Source of the DNA: Companilactobacillus zhongbaensis | GTDB lineage: Bacteria; Bacillota; Bacilli; Lactobacillales; Lactobacillaceae | Direction of reading: 5' to 3' | DNA length: 52,396 nt | Assembly (NCBI RefSeq): GCF_003946515.1 | Contig: NZ_RHOM01000018.1 | Coordinates: forward strand, 1-52,396 | In this document: positions 43,910-52,396 of the stretch, piece by piece | Numbering within the stretch: the stretch's first letter is position 1 | Layout: every line of letters starts with the position of its first letter | The notes under the pieces: model-generated | Seen by the model: only the letters and a program-made list of their open reading frames with translations | Database searches by the model: none | Told to the model about the DNA's origin: nothing | Position numbers and translations under genes: made by a program

Positions 43910-44788
43910 ATGAAAGACCGTATCGATGGACACACAATATTAATCGGATTAATGGCATACCCTATTCGCCATTCAATGTCACCTACAATGCACAACAGTG
44001 CCTTTGTTAAGTTGGGGCTTAATTATGCTTACTTGGCATTTGAAGTTGAAAATGATCAACTTCCCGACGCCATCCAAGGAATCCGTGCTTTAAGATTGCG
44101 TGGAAGCAATATCTCTATGCCGAACAAACAAAAAGTTATTCCTTTATTAGATAAACTTGATCCTGTTGCTGAAATGGTGGGAGCAGTTAATACAGTTGTG
44201 AATGATGATGGAGTATTAACTGGTTATACGACTGACGGAACTGGTTTTATGAAGTCTTTGCAGGATGAAGATTTGAACATTATTGGACGCAAAATGACAT
44301 TAGCTGGTGCTGGTGGTGCCGGAACAGCGATTGCTATTCAAGCAGCTATGGATGGTGTCAAAGAAATTTCTATCTTTAATAGAAAAGATGACCAGTGGGA
44401 AAATGCATTACGTAATGCAAAAATCATCAATGAAAAAACTGATTGTAAGGCTAATGTCTTTGATATTGCGGATCAAGAAACGTTCAAGAAAGAAATTGCT
44501 GATTCTTATATTTACTGTGATTCAACTGGTGTAGGGATGAAGCCACTTGAAGGTAAATCTTTGATCAATGATCCTTCAATTTTTCATAAAGACATGATCG
44601 TTTATGATACTGTCTATGCTCCAAGGACTACCAAGTTGATGGAAGTTGCCGAAGAAGCAAATGTTGAACATGTTTTCAATGGCTTGGGCATGATGTTAGA
44701 ACAAGGTGCAGAAGCATTTAAGCTATGGACCGGAAAAGAAATGCCAGTTGATTACATTCGGGAATTACTTTTTAACGATGACAAATAG
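43910..44788 (+). CDS. aroE: Shikimate/quinate dehydrogenase, YdiB-like
   Basis: A 292-residue AroE-family enzyme. HSMSPTMHN binds substrate, NISMPNK holds the catalytic Lys and YTTDGTGF the Asp. GAGGAGTA is the nucleotide loop. IFNRKDDQWENA followed by NEKTDC, TGVGMKPLE and TGKEMPVDYI resemble E. coli YdiB, which uses both quinate and shikimate, more than biosynthetic AroE. It would oxidise quinate to dehydroquinate or reduce dehydroshikimate. The preceding gap of 63 bases carries GAGG. Confidence 0.9.
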   Translation: MKDRIDGHTILIGLMAYPIRHSMSPTMHNSAFVKLGLNYAYLAFEVENDQLPDAIQGIRALRLRGSNISMPNKQKVIPLLDKLDPVAEMVGAVNTVVNDDGVLTGYTTDGTGFMKSLQDEDLNIIGRKMTLAGAGGAGTAIAIQAAMDGVKEISIFNRKDDQWENALRNAKIINEKTDCKANVFDIADQETFKKEIADSYIYCDSTGVGMKPLEGKSLINDPSIFHKDMIVYDTVYAPRTTKLMEVAEEANVEHVFNGLGMMLEQGAEAFKLWTGKEMPVDYIRELLFNDDK

Positions 44789-44800
44789 GGGGGCACTTAC

Positions 44801-46027
44801 ATGGAGACTCAAGAAGCAACAATCAGTAAAAAACAGAGTAATGCTTCACTTGCCACGGGGATTTATTTAAACTATGCAATTTTAAGTATTGCTCAAATAA
44901 TTATTTCTCAATATAGTTCTTCATTCCAAGTTCAATGGAATACAGATCTTAAGGGGATCTCGACCGTTATTTCAATGATGGGTATCGGAAGACTGCTGAC
45001 AATTCTTTTTGCAGGTGTCTTTTCGGATAAATATGGTCGAAAGCCGATATTGATTGTAGGTATGGTTTCGAATTCTATTTTCTTTGCTGGTTTAGTATTT
45101 AGTAATAGTTTGATAGCTGCATCAATATTTTCACTTTTCTTAGGATTTGCTAATTCATTCGACGATTCAGCAGCATATCCGGCTCTATCGGAAGCCTTTC
45201 CTGCTAAGTCCGCAAGTATGAACTCGTTAGTAAAAGCAGCGATGTCAGTGGCACAATTCGTACTACCATTTATAGTTGCTGCAATTTCAAATGCCAAGGT
45301 TACCGTTGTTATCTTAGCAATTGTTATTATTGCTAATATTGTCTTAGTAATATCGAGCAAATTTCCTAAAACGAATGCTGTTCCTCAAGAACAACCCAAG
45401 AAAAAAGCTGAAAACTTGGATACAACAACTTTGAGTGGCAATAAACCAAGCATGAAAATCGATGGTTTATTATTGATCTGCCTAGGATTTACCATTTCAT
45501 TTACTTTTTATGTCTACACACAATATATTCCTAATTACGGAACTACTGTGTTAGGGTTAGATCCTAATGTCGCCAAATCATTAATTTCGTGGTATGCAAT
45601 ATTCTCACTTATTTCAGTCTTTCTAACCACAGTAATTGTTACTAAAGTTAAGCCGATTATTTTAGTTATTGTTTATCCACTTATTTCGTTAATATTCTTA
45701 TTTGCATTATCAGCATTTCCAAGTGCTGGACTTGCCAGAATTACCAGTGCAGTAATTGGTTTCTTCGCTGCTGGTGGTGTTTGGCAGTTGGGATTAGCTG
45801 TTTTGACAAAGTACTTCCCAGGAGAAAAAGGACGGATGACAGGGTACTACAGTTTTGCCGCTGCATTGACATATTTTGTCGGACCATTTGCTTCAAGTTT
45901 CATTATTGGATCAACTCCTGCAAGTGTACTAACTGTCTTTTGGCTAGATGTTGCCGTCACTTTAATTGGAGTACTAGCAGCATTAACGGTATTTGTAAGA
46001 GCCAAAAAGTATAAGTTTGATATTTAA
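44801..46027 (+). CDS. MFS transporter, second of the quinate/shikimate cluster
   Basis: A 408-residue major facilitator with 12 hydrophobic segments and SDKYGRKPILI between helices 2 and 3. It is a paralog of the carrier at 37418. GGGGGG precedes the start 13 bases after aroE, so it ends the operon. Two carriers suggest separate uptake of substrate and export of reduced product, or two substrates. This is inference. Confidence 0.86.
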   Translation: METQEATISKKQSNASLATGIYLNYAILSIAQIIISQYSSSFQVQWNTDLKGISTVISMMGIGRLLTILFAGVFSDKYGRKPILIVGMVSNSIFFAGLVFSNSLIAASIFSLFLGFANSFDDSAAYPALSEAFPAKSASMNSLVKAAMSVAQFVLPFIVAAISNAKVTVVILAIVIIANIVLVISSKFPKTNAVPQEQPKKKAENLDTTTLSGNKPSMKIDGLLLICLGFTISFTFYVYTQYIPNYGTTVLGLDPNVAKSLISWYAIFSLISVFLTTVIVTKVKPIILVIVYPLISLIFLFALSAFPSAGLARITSAVIGFFAAGGVWQLGLAVLTKYFPGEKGRMTGYYSFAAALTYFVGPFASSFIIGSTPASVLTVFWLDVAVTLIGVLAALTVFVRAKKYKFDI

Positions 46028-46177
46028 TACCGAATTAGAATACTTGAAAGAGCCCCTAATACACGCTATATTAGCGTTGTATTAAAATCCTTTTGATACA
46101 TAGTTTTTAAATTTTCATGTTTGAAAAGTTAAAAACTTTTTATGATAAATACCAATTCATTGTTTATAAAGTACGCT

Positions 46178-46212
46178 AAATGCCCTCATACTATTTTGAG
46201 GGTATTTTATTT
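46178..46212 (+). terminator. Intrinsic terminator in the gap after the MFS gene
   Basis: AAATGCCCTCA (46178-46188) pairs with TGAGGGTATTT (46197-46207), then T-rich sequence. An earlier hairpin, TAATACACGCT with AGCGTTGTATTA (46057-46084), lies nearer the MFS stop. Between them is AT-rich sequence with no gene. Confidence 0.65.
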
Positions 46213-46289
46213 TCCCAAACGGTCCAACCAACGCCACCAAATTTGGTATCCTAGACTTAACAACAACGACTAATTAGGGAGCAATAAAC

Positions 46290-47606
46290 ATGAAAGACGA
46301 GACGAATTTACAAAACGCTCTGACCGATTTTCTTGGTTCTGATGAATTCTATATGTTAAAAAACTATCCTACAGATATGGTTCTGACTGCTGTGTTGCAA
46401 TTTTCGGATTTGGTTTTTGCAAGAGATGTTGATAAGCTGAAAGACTGGGATTCTGGCAGTATTATGAGAGCGTTCAATGATATCCAAGATGTCGCTAATA
46501 AGGATACCGATTCACGGGCATTTGCTACTCTCGCATATTTTTACTTCATTGTCCGTGAATTCCTAGAATTTGCTATTCGAACTGATTACATTGATCTAAC
46601 TCCTACGCAATTGGCTGACACGTTGATTGATTTTGAGGTTGAAAATAATCTTGCTGGAGATCCTGTTCCATACTATTCAGAAATTCCTGATCAACAAGAT
46701 GATGATATGCCAAGATTTCAACAACATACATTAGATAGAATTATCAAGGAAGTTCAAAAATGGGTTGAATTTTACTCCAGAAGTTCGCTTTGGTCGAAGC
46801 GTCCGGAAGGTGTAAATAAAGGCTTGTTGTATGAGGCTATCACGGCTATGACGGATCTGATCTATACTAACTTCCGCAGAACTCCTAGGACATGGACTAA
46901 AAAAGTAATCACTGCTGTAATGACTGACGATTTTGTTAGTTACGACATTTTTTTACAAGAAGAAATAGAATTAGTTGTTCCGGCGTTGTTAAAATACTTG
47001 GATTATGTTGGAAAAATTGGCAAACTTCCAGTCACAACAGTAGAACGCTATCAACGTTTTATTACTGCTGCTGAACCAGAAATGCTTGCAGCATATGAAG
47101 CAAGAAGTAAGCGACTAGCTGAGGTGCTTGGCCAGGGGATGTCGATGGATAAAGCTTTAGATATGGCAATCGATGATCTTGACCCTGATCCTGAACAAGT
47201 TTTTCTAAAACTCAATCATCCAAAGACTAACAATTCCAGAACTTGGAACAAGAAAACGGCTATTGCTACGCATAAATTAGGTGTTAAACTCGGTTTAGAA
47301 ATGTGGTCGACGAGAGACCAATACAAATTAATTCAAGGTTTAGGGGTCGACGTCATAATCGAAATAATCAGTGACTTGGCTGACGTGCTTTACTCTATCA
47401 GTCTGGAAACGCCAGCTCAATTGTCAACTACGACCATGGCATATTTTGGACGCTTTTCAAGCACAGGGTATGATAGGACTAAAAAAAATCTAATTATCAG
47501 TTACCTGGAATTACTCGGGAATAATGGGACTGTTTCAAAACAAAAATCCACAGAACTTCTTGGAGCCTTTGAAGGTAAAATTGTACCATTTAAAAAGAAA
47601 AATTAA
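46290..47606 (+). CDS. Uncharacterised helical protein, first of a paralogous pair
   Basis: A 438-residue soluble protein of unknown function. It appears to hold about three related helical modules of 130-140 residues: an FL.FA..TDYIDLTP-type end to the first, TPRTWTKKVITAVMTDDFV followed by LVVPALLKYLDYV and ERYQRFI in the second, and TPAQLSTTTMAYFGRF followed by YLELLGNNGTV in the third. The next gene has the same order of modules. There is no signal peptide, membrane segment or catalytic motif I can name. GGGAG precedes the start. The gene ends in a short basic tail and a terminator. Confidence 0.8.
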   Translation: MKDETNLQNALTDFLGSDEFYMLKNYPTDMVLTAVLQFSDLVFARDVDKLKDWDSGSIMRAFNDIQDVANKDTDSRAFATLAYFYFIVREFLEFAIRTDYIDLTPTQLADTLIDFEVENNLAGDPVPYYSEIPDQQDDDMPRFQQHTLDRIIKEVQKWVEFYSRSSLWSKRPEGVNKGLLYEAITAMTDLIYTNFRRTPRTWTKKVITAVMTDDFVSYDIFLQEEIELVVPALLKYLDYVGKIGKLPVTTVERYQRFITAAEPEMLAAYEARSKRLAEVLGQGMSMDKALDMAIDDLDPDPEQVFLKLNHPKTNNSRTWNKKTAIATHKLGVKLGLEMWSTRDQYKLIQGLGVDVIIEIISDLADVLYSISLETPAQLSTTTMAYFGRFSSTGYDRTKKNLIISYLELLGNNGTVSKQKSTELLGAFEGKIVPFKKKN

Positions 47607-47612
47607 TTAGCT

Positions 47613-47652
47613 AAAGAGACTAGCGCAGATACAAAACGTTAGTCTCTTTTTT
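47613..47652 (+). terminator. Intrinsic terminator between the two paralogs
   Basis: AAAGAGACTA (47613-47622) pairs with TAGTCTCTTT (47640-47649), then Ts. Confidence 0.8.
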
Positions 47653-47722
47653 GAAACCCCCATTCAAAGATATCCCCAAAAAAGGTAAACTAGAATTAAT
47701 AATGTTATGAGGAGAATATAAA

Positions 47723-49318
47723 ATGGCTGGTGTTTCGATAGGGGAAGTGCTCCACTTTTATGATGAGAGCGATGAGAAAAAGAGTTTGATTGGATATCCG
47801 AATGGCAGGATGTTGACGACTATTACTGATTTCGCAGCTACCCTTTCTTATATTGGAATGGAAGACTTCAAGTTGTGGACTGAAAAAAACGTCGAATATT
47901 TCTTAAGCGAAACAATTTCTTATGAAGAAAATTTGGATATTCCAAATGCTAAAGCTAATGCCTTTCATGCTTATAAAACGTTAGCAGCCTTTTTAACATT
48001 CGCTGCTAAGAAAGGGTATCTAAGTTTATCCGAAAAGCAGATAGGAAAGCTTTTGTCTAAGGTTGAAAAAGGAACTTATTTGGCAGATCCAGTGGTGCCT
48101 TATGATCCAGAGGGTAAAGGTAAGGGATTGTCTAAGTTTCAAGAAAAAACGATCCGCCAGTACTTAGAATTGACCGATAAATGGGCCGATAAGTATGTCT
48201 CCAGTCCAAACTATGTTGATCTTTTTGGAAGTTCAGACGGAAATACGCTGAAACTGATCATGTACTATTTAGTGGTCAATAATTATGAGGTTCATCGAAA
48301 GACGCCACAAACTTGGACTAAAAAATCAATTGCCGATATCATGACCTATGATTTCGTTAAACAACTAAATTTCCCAGAGCAAGATAGAGATCAAATTGTG
48401 CCAACTTTGGTTAACTTTATGGATTATTTAGCGGACAATGATTTGTTGAAACGGGAAAAAGCAGAGAAGTATCAACGATTTTTTACTGAAATTGAACCTA
48501 AAATGTTGAAGCTAATGCGAGATGACCTACTGGTAAATCCGGAAAAATTAACGATTGAGGAGATTTCTAAACGTGGGTGGTCGTTGCCTGAAGATGCAGA
48601 AGCGATTAGTGAATTCGGCGAAGAATATATGAAAAATGGAGCTTTAGAGTCGTCTAAAGAACGTTTGAAGTTCGAGAATGATGACGATTATGGCGACATG
48701 GATGATGAGGATTTTGCCGAATTACTTGATTCCGATGCTGATATGTTAGGTGCGGATGCCGATGACGATGGAGATCCACGACAAATTTTGAAGAACCCTG
48801 AACAACTCCGACAGGTTGCTGAAATCTATGATCCAGACAAAAATCAAGAATTTCTACGTGGTGATCATATTGACAGCAAGGGTTTGAAAACCTGGAATGA
48901 AACTGATGCTATGAAAAACCATGCTCGTGGTGTCCAATTAGCATTGAAATTCTTTTTACTTCGCACAGATTATGGTTTGGGTTACGATTTACCATCATTT
49001 GAAACCATCCAAGCAATCTCGCAAATAGTGGACCATTTCTATAATCATTTCTTGGAAACACCTGAAGAATGGAAAACACAATCAATGATCACTTTTGCCG
49101 GAATAATTCGGGGGCATGCTTCAAGTGAAGGCATACTAATATTCACTAATTTCTTCAGAATGTTAGCAAATGATAGGATAATTTCAATTGAAAAGAGTCA
49201 GAAATTTATTGATACCTTACACTGGAAAAATAAAAAAACTTTAGGATCATTTAGCATCTCGAAAGGAAAGTTAAAGCGTAAGAAAAAGAAGAAGAAAAAG
49301 AAAAAGAAACGTAAATAA
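47723..49318 (+). CDS. Uncharacterised helical protein with acidic insert and poly-Lys tail
   Basis: A 531-residue paralog of the preceding gene with the same modules (KTPQTWTKKSIADIMTYDFV then LVNFMDYLAD and EKYQRFF; ETPEEWKTQSMITFAGI then FFRMLANDRI). Between the second and third modules it has an acidic stretch (about 315-350) rich in Asp and Glu. It ends with a run of about 14 Lys/Arg residues, which suggests contact with nucleic acid or an anionic surface. No known family. Own terminator and ribosome site (GAGGAG). The pair probably arose by duplication. Confidence 0.8.
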   Translation: MAGVSIGEVLHFYDESDEKKSLIGYPNGRMLTTITDFAATLSYIGMEDFKLWTEKNVEYFLSETISYEENLDIPNAKANAFHAYKTLAAFLTFAAKKGYLSLSEKQIGKLLSKVEKGTYLADPVVPYDPEGKGKGLSKFQEKTIRQYLELTDKWADKYVSSPNYVDLFGSSDGNTLKLIMYYLVVNNYEVHRKTPQTWTKKSIADIMTYDFVKQLNFPEQDRDQIVPTLVNFMDYLADNDLLKREKAEKYQRFFTEIEPKMLKLMRDDLLVNPEKLTIEEISKRGWSLPEDAEAISEFGEEYMKNGALESSKERLKFENDDDYGDMDDEDFAELLDSDADMLGADADDDGDPRQILKNPEQLRQVAEIYDPDKNQEFLRGDHIDSKGLKTWNETDAMKNHARGVQLALKFFLLRTDYGLGYDLPSFETIQAISQIVDHFYNHFLETPEEWKTQSMITFAGIIRGHASSEGILIFTNFFRMLANDRIISIEKSQKFIDTLHWKNKKTLGSFSISKGKLKRKKKKKKKKKKRK

Positions 49319-49329
49319 TTATTTGTTGG

Positions 49330-49365
49330 GGACTGTATTCAAATGTGAATGCGGTTCTTTTTTTG
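49330..49365 (+). terminator. Intrinsic terminator
   Basis: GGACTGTATTCA (49330-49341) pairs fully, with some G-T pairs, with TGAATGCGGTTC (49346-49357), followed by a T-run. It ends the poly-Lys protein gene. Confidence 0.75.
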
Positions 49366-49475
49366 AATACAAAATAGTTGAACAAAAAATCAAAAAATAT
49401 CTGTATTCAACTATTAAACAATTAAGCGCTTTCTTAAAGCCATTCCATATCCGTATAAGTAAGAAAGAGCAGCTA

Positions 49476-49504
49476 TTGACAATACATAAACGGATACCTA
49501 TATT
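49476..49504 (+). promoter_or_regulatory. Sigma-A promoter of the arsenite carrier gene
   Basis: A consensus TTGACA (49476-49481) and TATATT (49499-49504) are 17 bases apart. A 10-base hairpin, AAAACGAGTT with AACTCGTTTT (49533-49567), lies between this promoter and the start codon and could weaken read-through. Confidence 0.75.
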
Positions 49505-49603
49505 ATATATAGATAACCATCTATGTATTTAAAAAACGAGTTACTCAATTGTTAAGAAACTCGTTTTAAGAAGACAAAATTGATTATTTGGGGGATGTTG
49601 ATT

Positions 49604-50650
49604 ATGGCAGGTGTAACAAAAAAATTATCATTATTAGATCGTTTTTTGACTCTCTGGATTTTCCTTGCGATGGGTGTTGGGATTGGATTAGGTTATTTTG
49701 TACCAGGGATTGTAACAGGGATAAATAAACTTGAAGTTGGAACAACTTCTATACCCATTGCGATAGGCTTGATATTAATGTTGTATCCACCATTAGCTAA
49801 GGTGAAATATGAAAAGTTGTGGCGAGTCTTTAAGGATTGGAAGGTTTTATTACTATCACTTTTCCAAAACTGGATTATCGCTCCCATTTTAATGTTTATT
49901 TTAGCCGTTGTCTTTTTGCATAATTATCCTGAGTATATGGTGGGCTTAATTTTGATTGGTCTGGCTCGTTGTATTGCAATGGTGATTGTGTGGAGCAACT
50001 TAGCTCAAGCGGACAATGAGTATACAGCAGGATTAGTAGCACTAAATTCCATTTTTCAAATTATCTTTTATTCAGTGTTTGCCTATGTCTTTGTGACAGT
50101 TATTCCTGGATGGTTAGGTTTAGAAACGCATGCTATTTCGATTGGGATGGGTCAGATTGCAACAAGCGTCTTCATTTATCTAGGTATTCCTTTCGTTGCA
50201 GGCTTTTTATCTCGTTGGATTCTGATTAAGACAAAAGGAGTGAAATGGTACGAAGAAAAATTCATTCCTAAAATTAGTCCAATTACATTGATTGCCTTAT
50301 TATTTACGATCGTTGTGATGTTTTCCGTTAAAGGAGAGAAAGTTATTGAACTTCCAATGGATGTAGTAAGAATTGCCATTCCATTAATCATTTATTTTAT
50401 CGTTATGTTCTTTGTTTCATTTTTTGTTTCTAAACGTATGGGCGCCGGTTATCCAATTACAGCTTCATTATCGTTTACCGCAGCAAGCAATAATTTTGAA
50501 TTGGCAATTGCGGTAGCGGTTGGCGTATTTGGTATTAATTCAGGAGAAGCTTTCGCAGCAGTGATTGGTCCACTAGTGGAAGTTCCAGTTTTAATTGGTC
50601 TAGTAAATGTAGCATTGAAATTGAAGCAAAAATATTTTAAGCAAGTCTAA
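49604..50650 (+). CDS. arsB: ACR3-family arsenite efflux transporter
   Basis: A 348-residue membrane protein with about ten hydrophobic segments. The conserved [16 protein letters not shown] region with the functional Cys and [13 protein letters not shown] identify the ACR3 branch of the BART superfamily. It exports arsenite (and perhaps antimonite) across the cell membrane. GGGGGAT at 49590 sets the ATG at 49604. No ArsR repressor or arsenate reductase gene is adjacent, so regulation must come from elsewhere or from the leader hairpin. Confidence 0.9.
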   Translation: MAGVTKKLSLLDRFLTLWIFLAMGVGIGLGYFVPGIVTGINKLEVGTTSIPIAIGLILMLYPPLAKVKYEKLWRVFKDWKVLLLSLFQNWIIAPILMFILAVVFLHNYPEYMVGLILIGLARCIAMVIVWSNLAQADNEYTAGLVALNSIFQIIFYSVFAYVFVTVIPGWLGLETHAISIGMGQIATSVFIYLGIPFVAGFLSRWILIKTKGVKWYEEKFIPKISPITLIALLFTIVVMFSVKGEKVIELPMDVVRIAIPLIIYFIVMFFVSFFVSKRMGAGYPITASLSFTAASNNFELAIAVAVGVFGINSGEAFAAVIGPLVEVPVLIGLVNVALKLKQKYFKQV

Positions 50651-50746
50651 AAAAGCAATCAAGTATTCTTATGAAAATTTTGATTATTGATTCAGTTGCG
50701 ACTGTGACAAGTACGGCTGTAAAGGCTAGACGAAAAAAAGAGTAAG

Positions 50747-50797
50747 AAAAAGGTTACCCGCTTCTTCCTAATATGGAGGAAATGAGTAACCTTTTTT
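50747..50797. terminator. Bidirectional intrinsic terminator
   Basis: AAAAAGGTTAC (50747-50757) pairs with GTAACCTTTTTT (50786-50797), with further pairing of CTTCTTCC to GGAGGAA inside. It lies between arsB and the convergent flavoenzyme gene. Confidence 0.8.
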
Positions 50798-50816
50798 CAT
50801 CTAGCTTTATTAATTT

Positions 50817-52012
50817 CTAGACCCCAGTCTTACCACCGCCAAAGATATCGTCCATGGCGCTGTTGAAGAGTGATCTGTCGGTTGTTTTGTCTGTGCTTAC
50901 TTGCATTCCTGGTCTAAAGGATTGCATTAAGAAGTCCCAGAACATACCGGATAGACCAAGTTCGTCGTGGTCGTCCATTGATAGGGTGTAGCGAATGCCT
51001 TTTTCGTCGCCACTTTCGACTTTTTCGACCCAGTTTGGTTCACGGAGCGATTCACGTCCGATGGCTGCGAAGTCGATGCCTTTGTCCAAGACTTTTTCGG
51101 CTTCTTCAGGTGTTTGGATGTCACCGACACCGATCAGTGGGATGTCGTCGCCTAAGTGTTCTTTAATGGTCAAGTTTAGTGGTGTATCGATTGACTTGTC
51201 GTTCAAGGATTTGCGCCAAACGTCACCCATGGAAACGTGTAAGTAGTCGATTGGCTTTTCTTTGATAGCATCAACGAAAGCTAGAGTATCGTCAAAGCTG
51301 ATACCTGGTTTTTCGACTTCTTCTGGTGAGAGACGATAGCCTAAGATGAATGGTTTATCAGCATATTTGTCGATAGCTTTTTGAGCTTCATCGATGACGG
51401 CGAATGGGAAGGCCATTCTCTTTTCTAGTGAGCCACCCCATTTGTCCTCACGACGGTTACTGTGTGGTGAGAAAAATTGTTGGATCAAGTAAGTATTGGC
51501 ACCGTGGATCTCAACACCGTCAAAGCCGGCTAAAATAGCACGTTTTGTGGCTTGACCGAAGTCTTTGATCGTTTGTTCAACTTCAGCTTCAGTCAAAGCA
51601 CGTGGTTCTTCAGAGTTTTCCCGCAAGGCTGTCACTGCACTAGCACTGACCGGCTTTTTGCCACGAAGTACAGATGTGAAAGTCATCCGTCCCGCACTAA
51701 AAATCTGCAAGATAGCTTTCGTACCATTTTTGTGGATAGCGTCAGCCAAGCTCTTCAAACTAGGAATGAACTTGTCGTCGGATGCGCTAAGTTCACCCTC
51801 GAATCCTTTACCTTCGTCATTAACGTAGGCAACGGCAGTAACGAACATACCAGCGCCACCAGTGTGGATCCGGTAATAGCGAAGTTCATCCCGCGTAACT
51901 TCACCGTTAGCAAAACTCATCATTTCTGTCATTGGAGGAATTACGATGCGATTCTTAACCGTGATGCTTTCTTCTTAAAAGTATAAGGTTTTAAAAAATT
52001 ATAATCTGCCAT
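50817..52012 (-). pseudogene. Old Yellow Enzyme family oxidoreductase, frameshifted near its start
   Basis: The long frame (51932 to 50817, 371 residues) is an NADH-dependent flavin oxidoreductase TIM barrel with NGEVTRDELRYY, GVEIHGANTYLIQQFFSPHSNRR and GVGDIQTPEEAE. It lacks the normal N-terminus. That part is present in another frame: an ATG at 52012 with GAGGAG upstream gives MADYNFLKPYTFKKK, and one extra A in the A-tract near 51969 would continue it as SITVKNRIVIPPMTEMMSF, the expected OYE start. Without it translation stops after 23 codons, unless the internal ATG is used. Members reduce activated alkenes or flavins. Confidence 0.78.
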
Positions 52013-52191
52013 AATGTCTTCTCCTCTTTCCCGATAAAGTCATGTTACCGCCATCATTTTTATTTGTGAAGTATTTAACATTGCTTATCATTCGATAAAA
52101 AACAGTGGATAAATTGATATCACTTGATTAGTCAACGATGAAAAATATTTTTCTGATAGGGGAAAATACGATAAAATAAAAACACAAAAGA

Positions 52192-52240
52192 ACGCAAAAA
52201 CTACCACAAAATCATGTGGAGTTTTTGCGCTCTTTTTTTT
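52192..52240. terminator. Intrinsic terminator in the right-hand gap
   Basis: ACGCAAAAACTACCACA pairs with TGTGGAGTTTTTGCGC with a few mismatches and is followed by eight Ts on the + strand. The rest of 52013-52330 is AT-rich with no gene seen. Confidence 0.7.
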
Positions 52241-52334
52241 GTAATTATCATCTAAAGGTTGAAAGCACGAAAATAGCCCTCAACTCATTCGTATGTTGAG
52301 GTTGGGTACAATCAAATAGTTTTTTAACATCATG

Positions 52335-52376
52335 AAGCATTATCCAAGAGCCTGATCAGGCGATTGGGTAATGCTT
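52335..52376. repeat. Nested inverted repeat at the right edge
   Basis: AAGCATTATCCAA (52335-52347) pairs with TTGGGTAATGCTT (52364-52376), and between them GCCTGATCAGGC (52350-52361) is a perfect palindrome. On the - strand one frame is open from the window edge to a stop at 52330-52332 (IFDEFIKALPNRLIRLLDNAS), so this may also be the end of a truncated gene. I cannot decide. Confidence 0.5.
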
Positions 52377-52396
52377 TTATAAATTCGTCAAAAATA

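Noticed and set aside
49323-49532. Possible 69-residue protein upstream of arsB
   Set aside because: It begins at the intrinsic terminator of the previous gene, runs through the arsB promoter, and has no ribosome site.
50671-50745. 24-codon frame between arsB and its terminator
   Set aside because: There is no Shine-Dalgarno sequence, and it is too short to support without conservation data.
1-52396. tRNA or rRNA genes
   Set aside because: I scanned for tRNA-like TTCGA loops with paired acceptor arms and for rRNA segments and saw none. The tRNA-related signals are the T-box leaders.

Overview
The window looks like a chromosomal segment of a low-GC member of the Lactobacillaceae. Supporting signs are GG-rich Shine-Dalgarno sites, frequent TTG starts, two T-box leaders, a HelD/CoaA/GuaA housekeeping set and many small intrinsic terminators. 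A Companilactobacillus-like genus is my guess from gene content only; no rRNA or marker gene is present to settle it.

Layout. 1-89 is the 3' end of a group II intron that has split a structured intergenic repeat. 633-2462 holds two paralogous genes, one a putative PD-(D/E)XK nuclease and one that has lost the catalytic residues. 2549-11033 is a methionine/sulfur block: two T-box leaders, a Cys/Met PLP enzyme, an ABC importer with two paralogous lipoprotein receptors, an O-acetylhomoserine sulfhydrylase type enzyme and an M20 amidohydrolase. 11524-14792 is a YhgE/Pip membrane protein with its divergent TetR regulator. 15648-22742 is a 5-oxoproline (pxp/kip) operon that also encodes biotin carboxylase and a biotin carrier, with a convergent biotin ligase. 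23365-25815 is envelope proteins. 26152-35645 is mostly housekeeping (helD, dus, an epimerase, coaA, guaA) plus small genes. 35725-46027 is an AT-rich accessory block: a frameshifted HEPN protein, then a putative quinate/shikimate reduction cluster (two MFS carriers, LysR, AroD, ApbE, a large flavoprotein reductase, a YdiB-like dehydrogenase). 46290-49318 is a second pair of unknown paralogs. 49604-52012 is an ACR3-type arsenite carrier and an Old Yellow Enzyme homologue.

The most unusual signal is not a gene. Five related structured repeats (R1 at 90, R2 at 11150, R3 at 14898, R4 at 22915, R5 at 29950) fold as a long outer stem enclosing two hairpins. The stem sequences differ between copies but keep pairing. 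For hundreds of bases, up to about 1.4 kb, on both sides of each copy, one DNA strand is depleted of A and C and enriched in T and G. The rich strand always follows the orientation of the repeat and ignores the orientation of the genes. Example hand counts of A+C on the + strand per 60 bases are 14 at 14521, 16 at 781 and 17 at 16141 near copies in + orientation; 47 at 22501, 48 at 10681, 50 at 29281 and 53 at 30241 near copies in - orientation; and 33 at 3601, away from any copy. The pattern equals strand-specific A-to-G plus C-to-T change centred on the repeat. A sixth, unrelated-looking structured element (4505-4635) has the same kind of halo, and comparison of the two receptor paralogs nearby gives an internal control. 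The halo also explains several long but spurious antisense reading frames.

Three genes (HEPN 35725, apbE 40586, OYE 50817) each carry a frameshift that one extra A in an A-tract would repair. They are either real inactivations or a systematic homopolymer error in the assembly.
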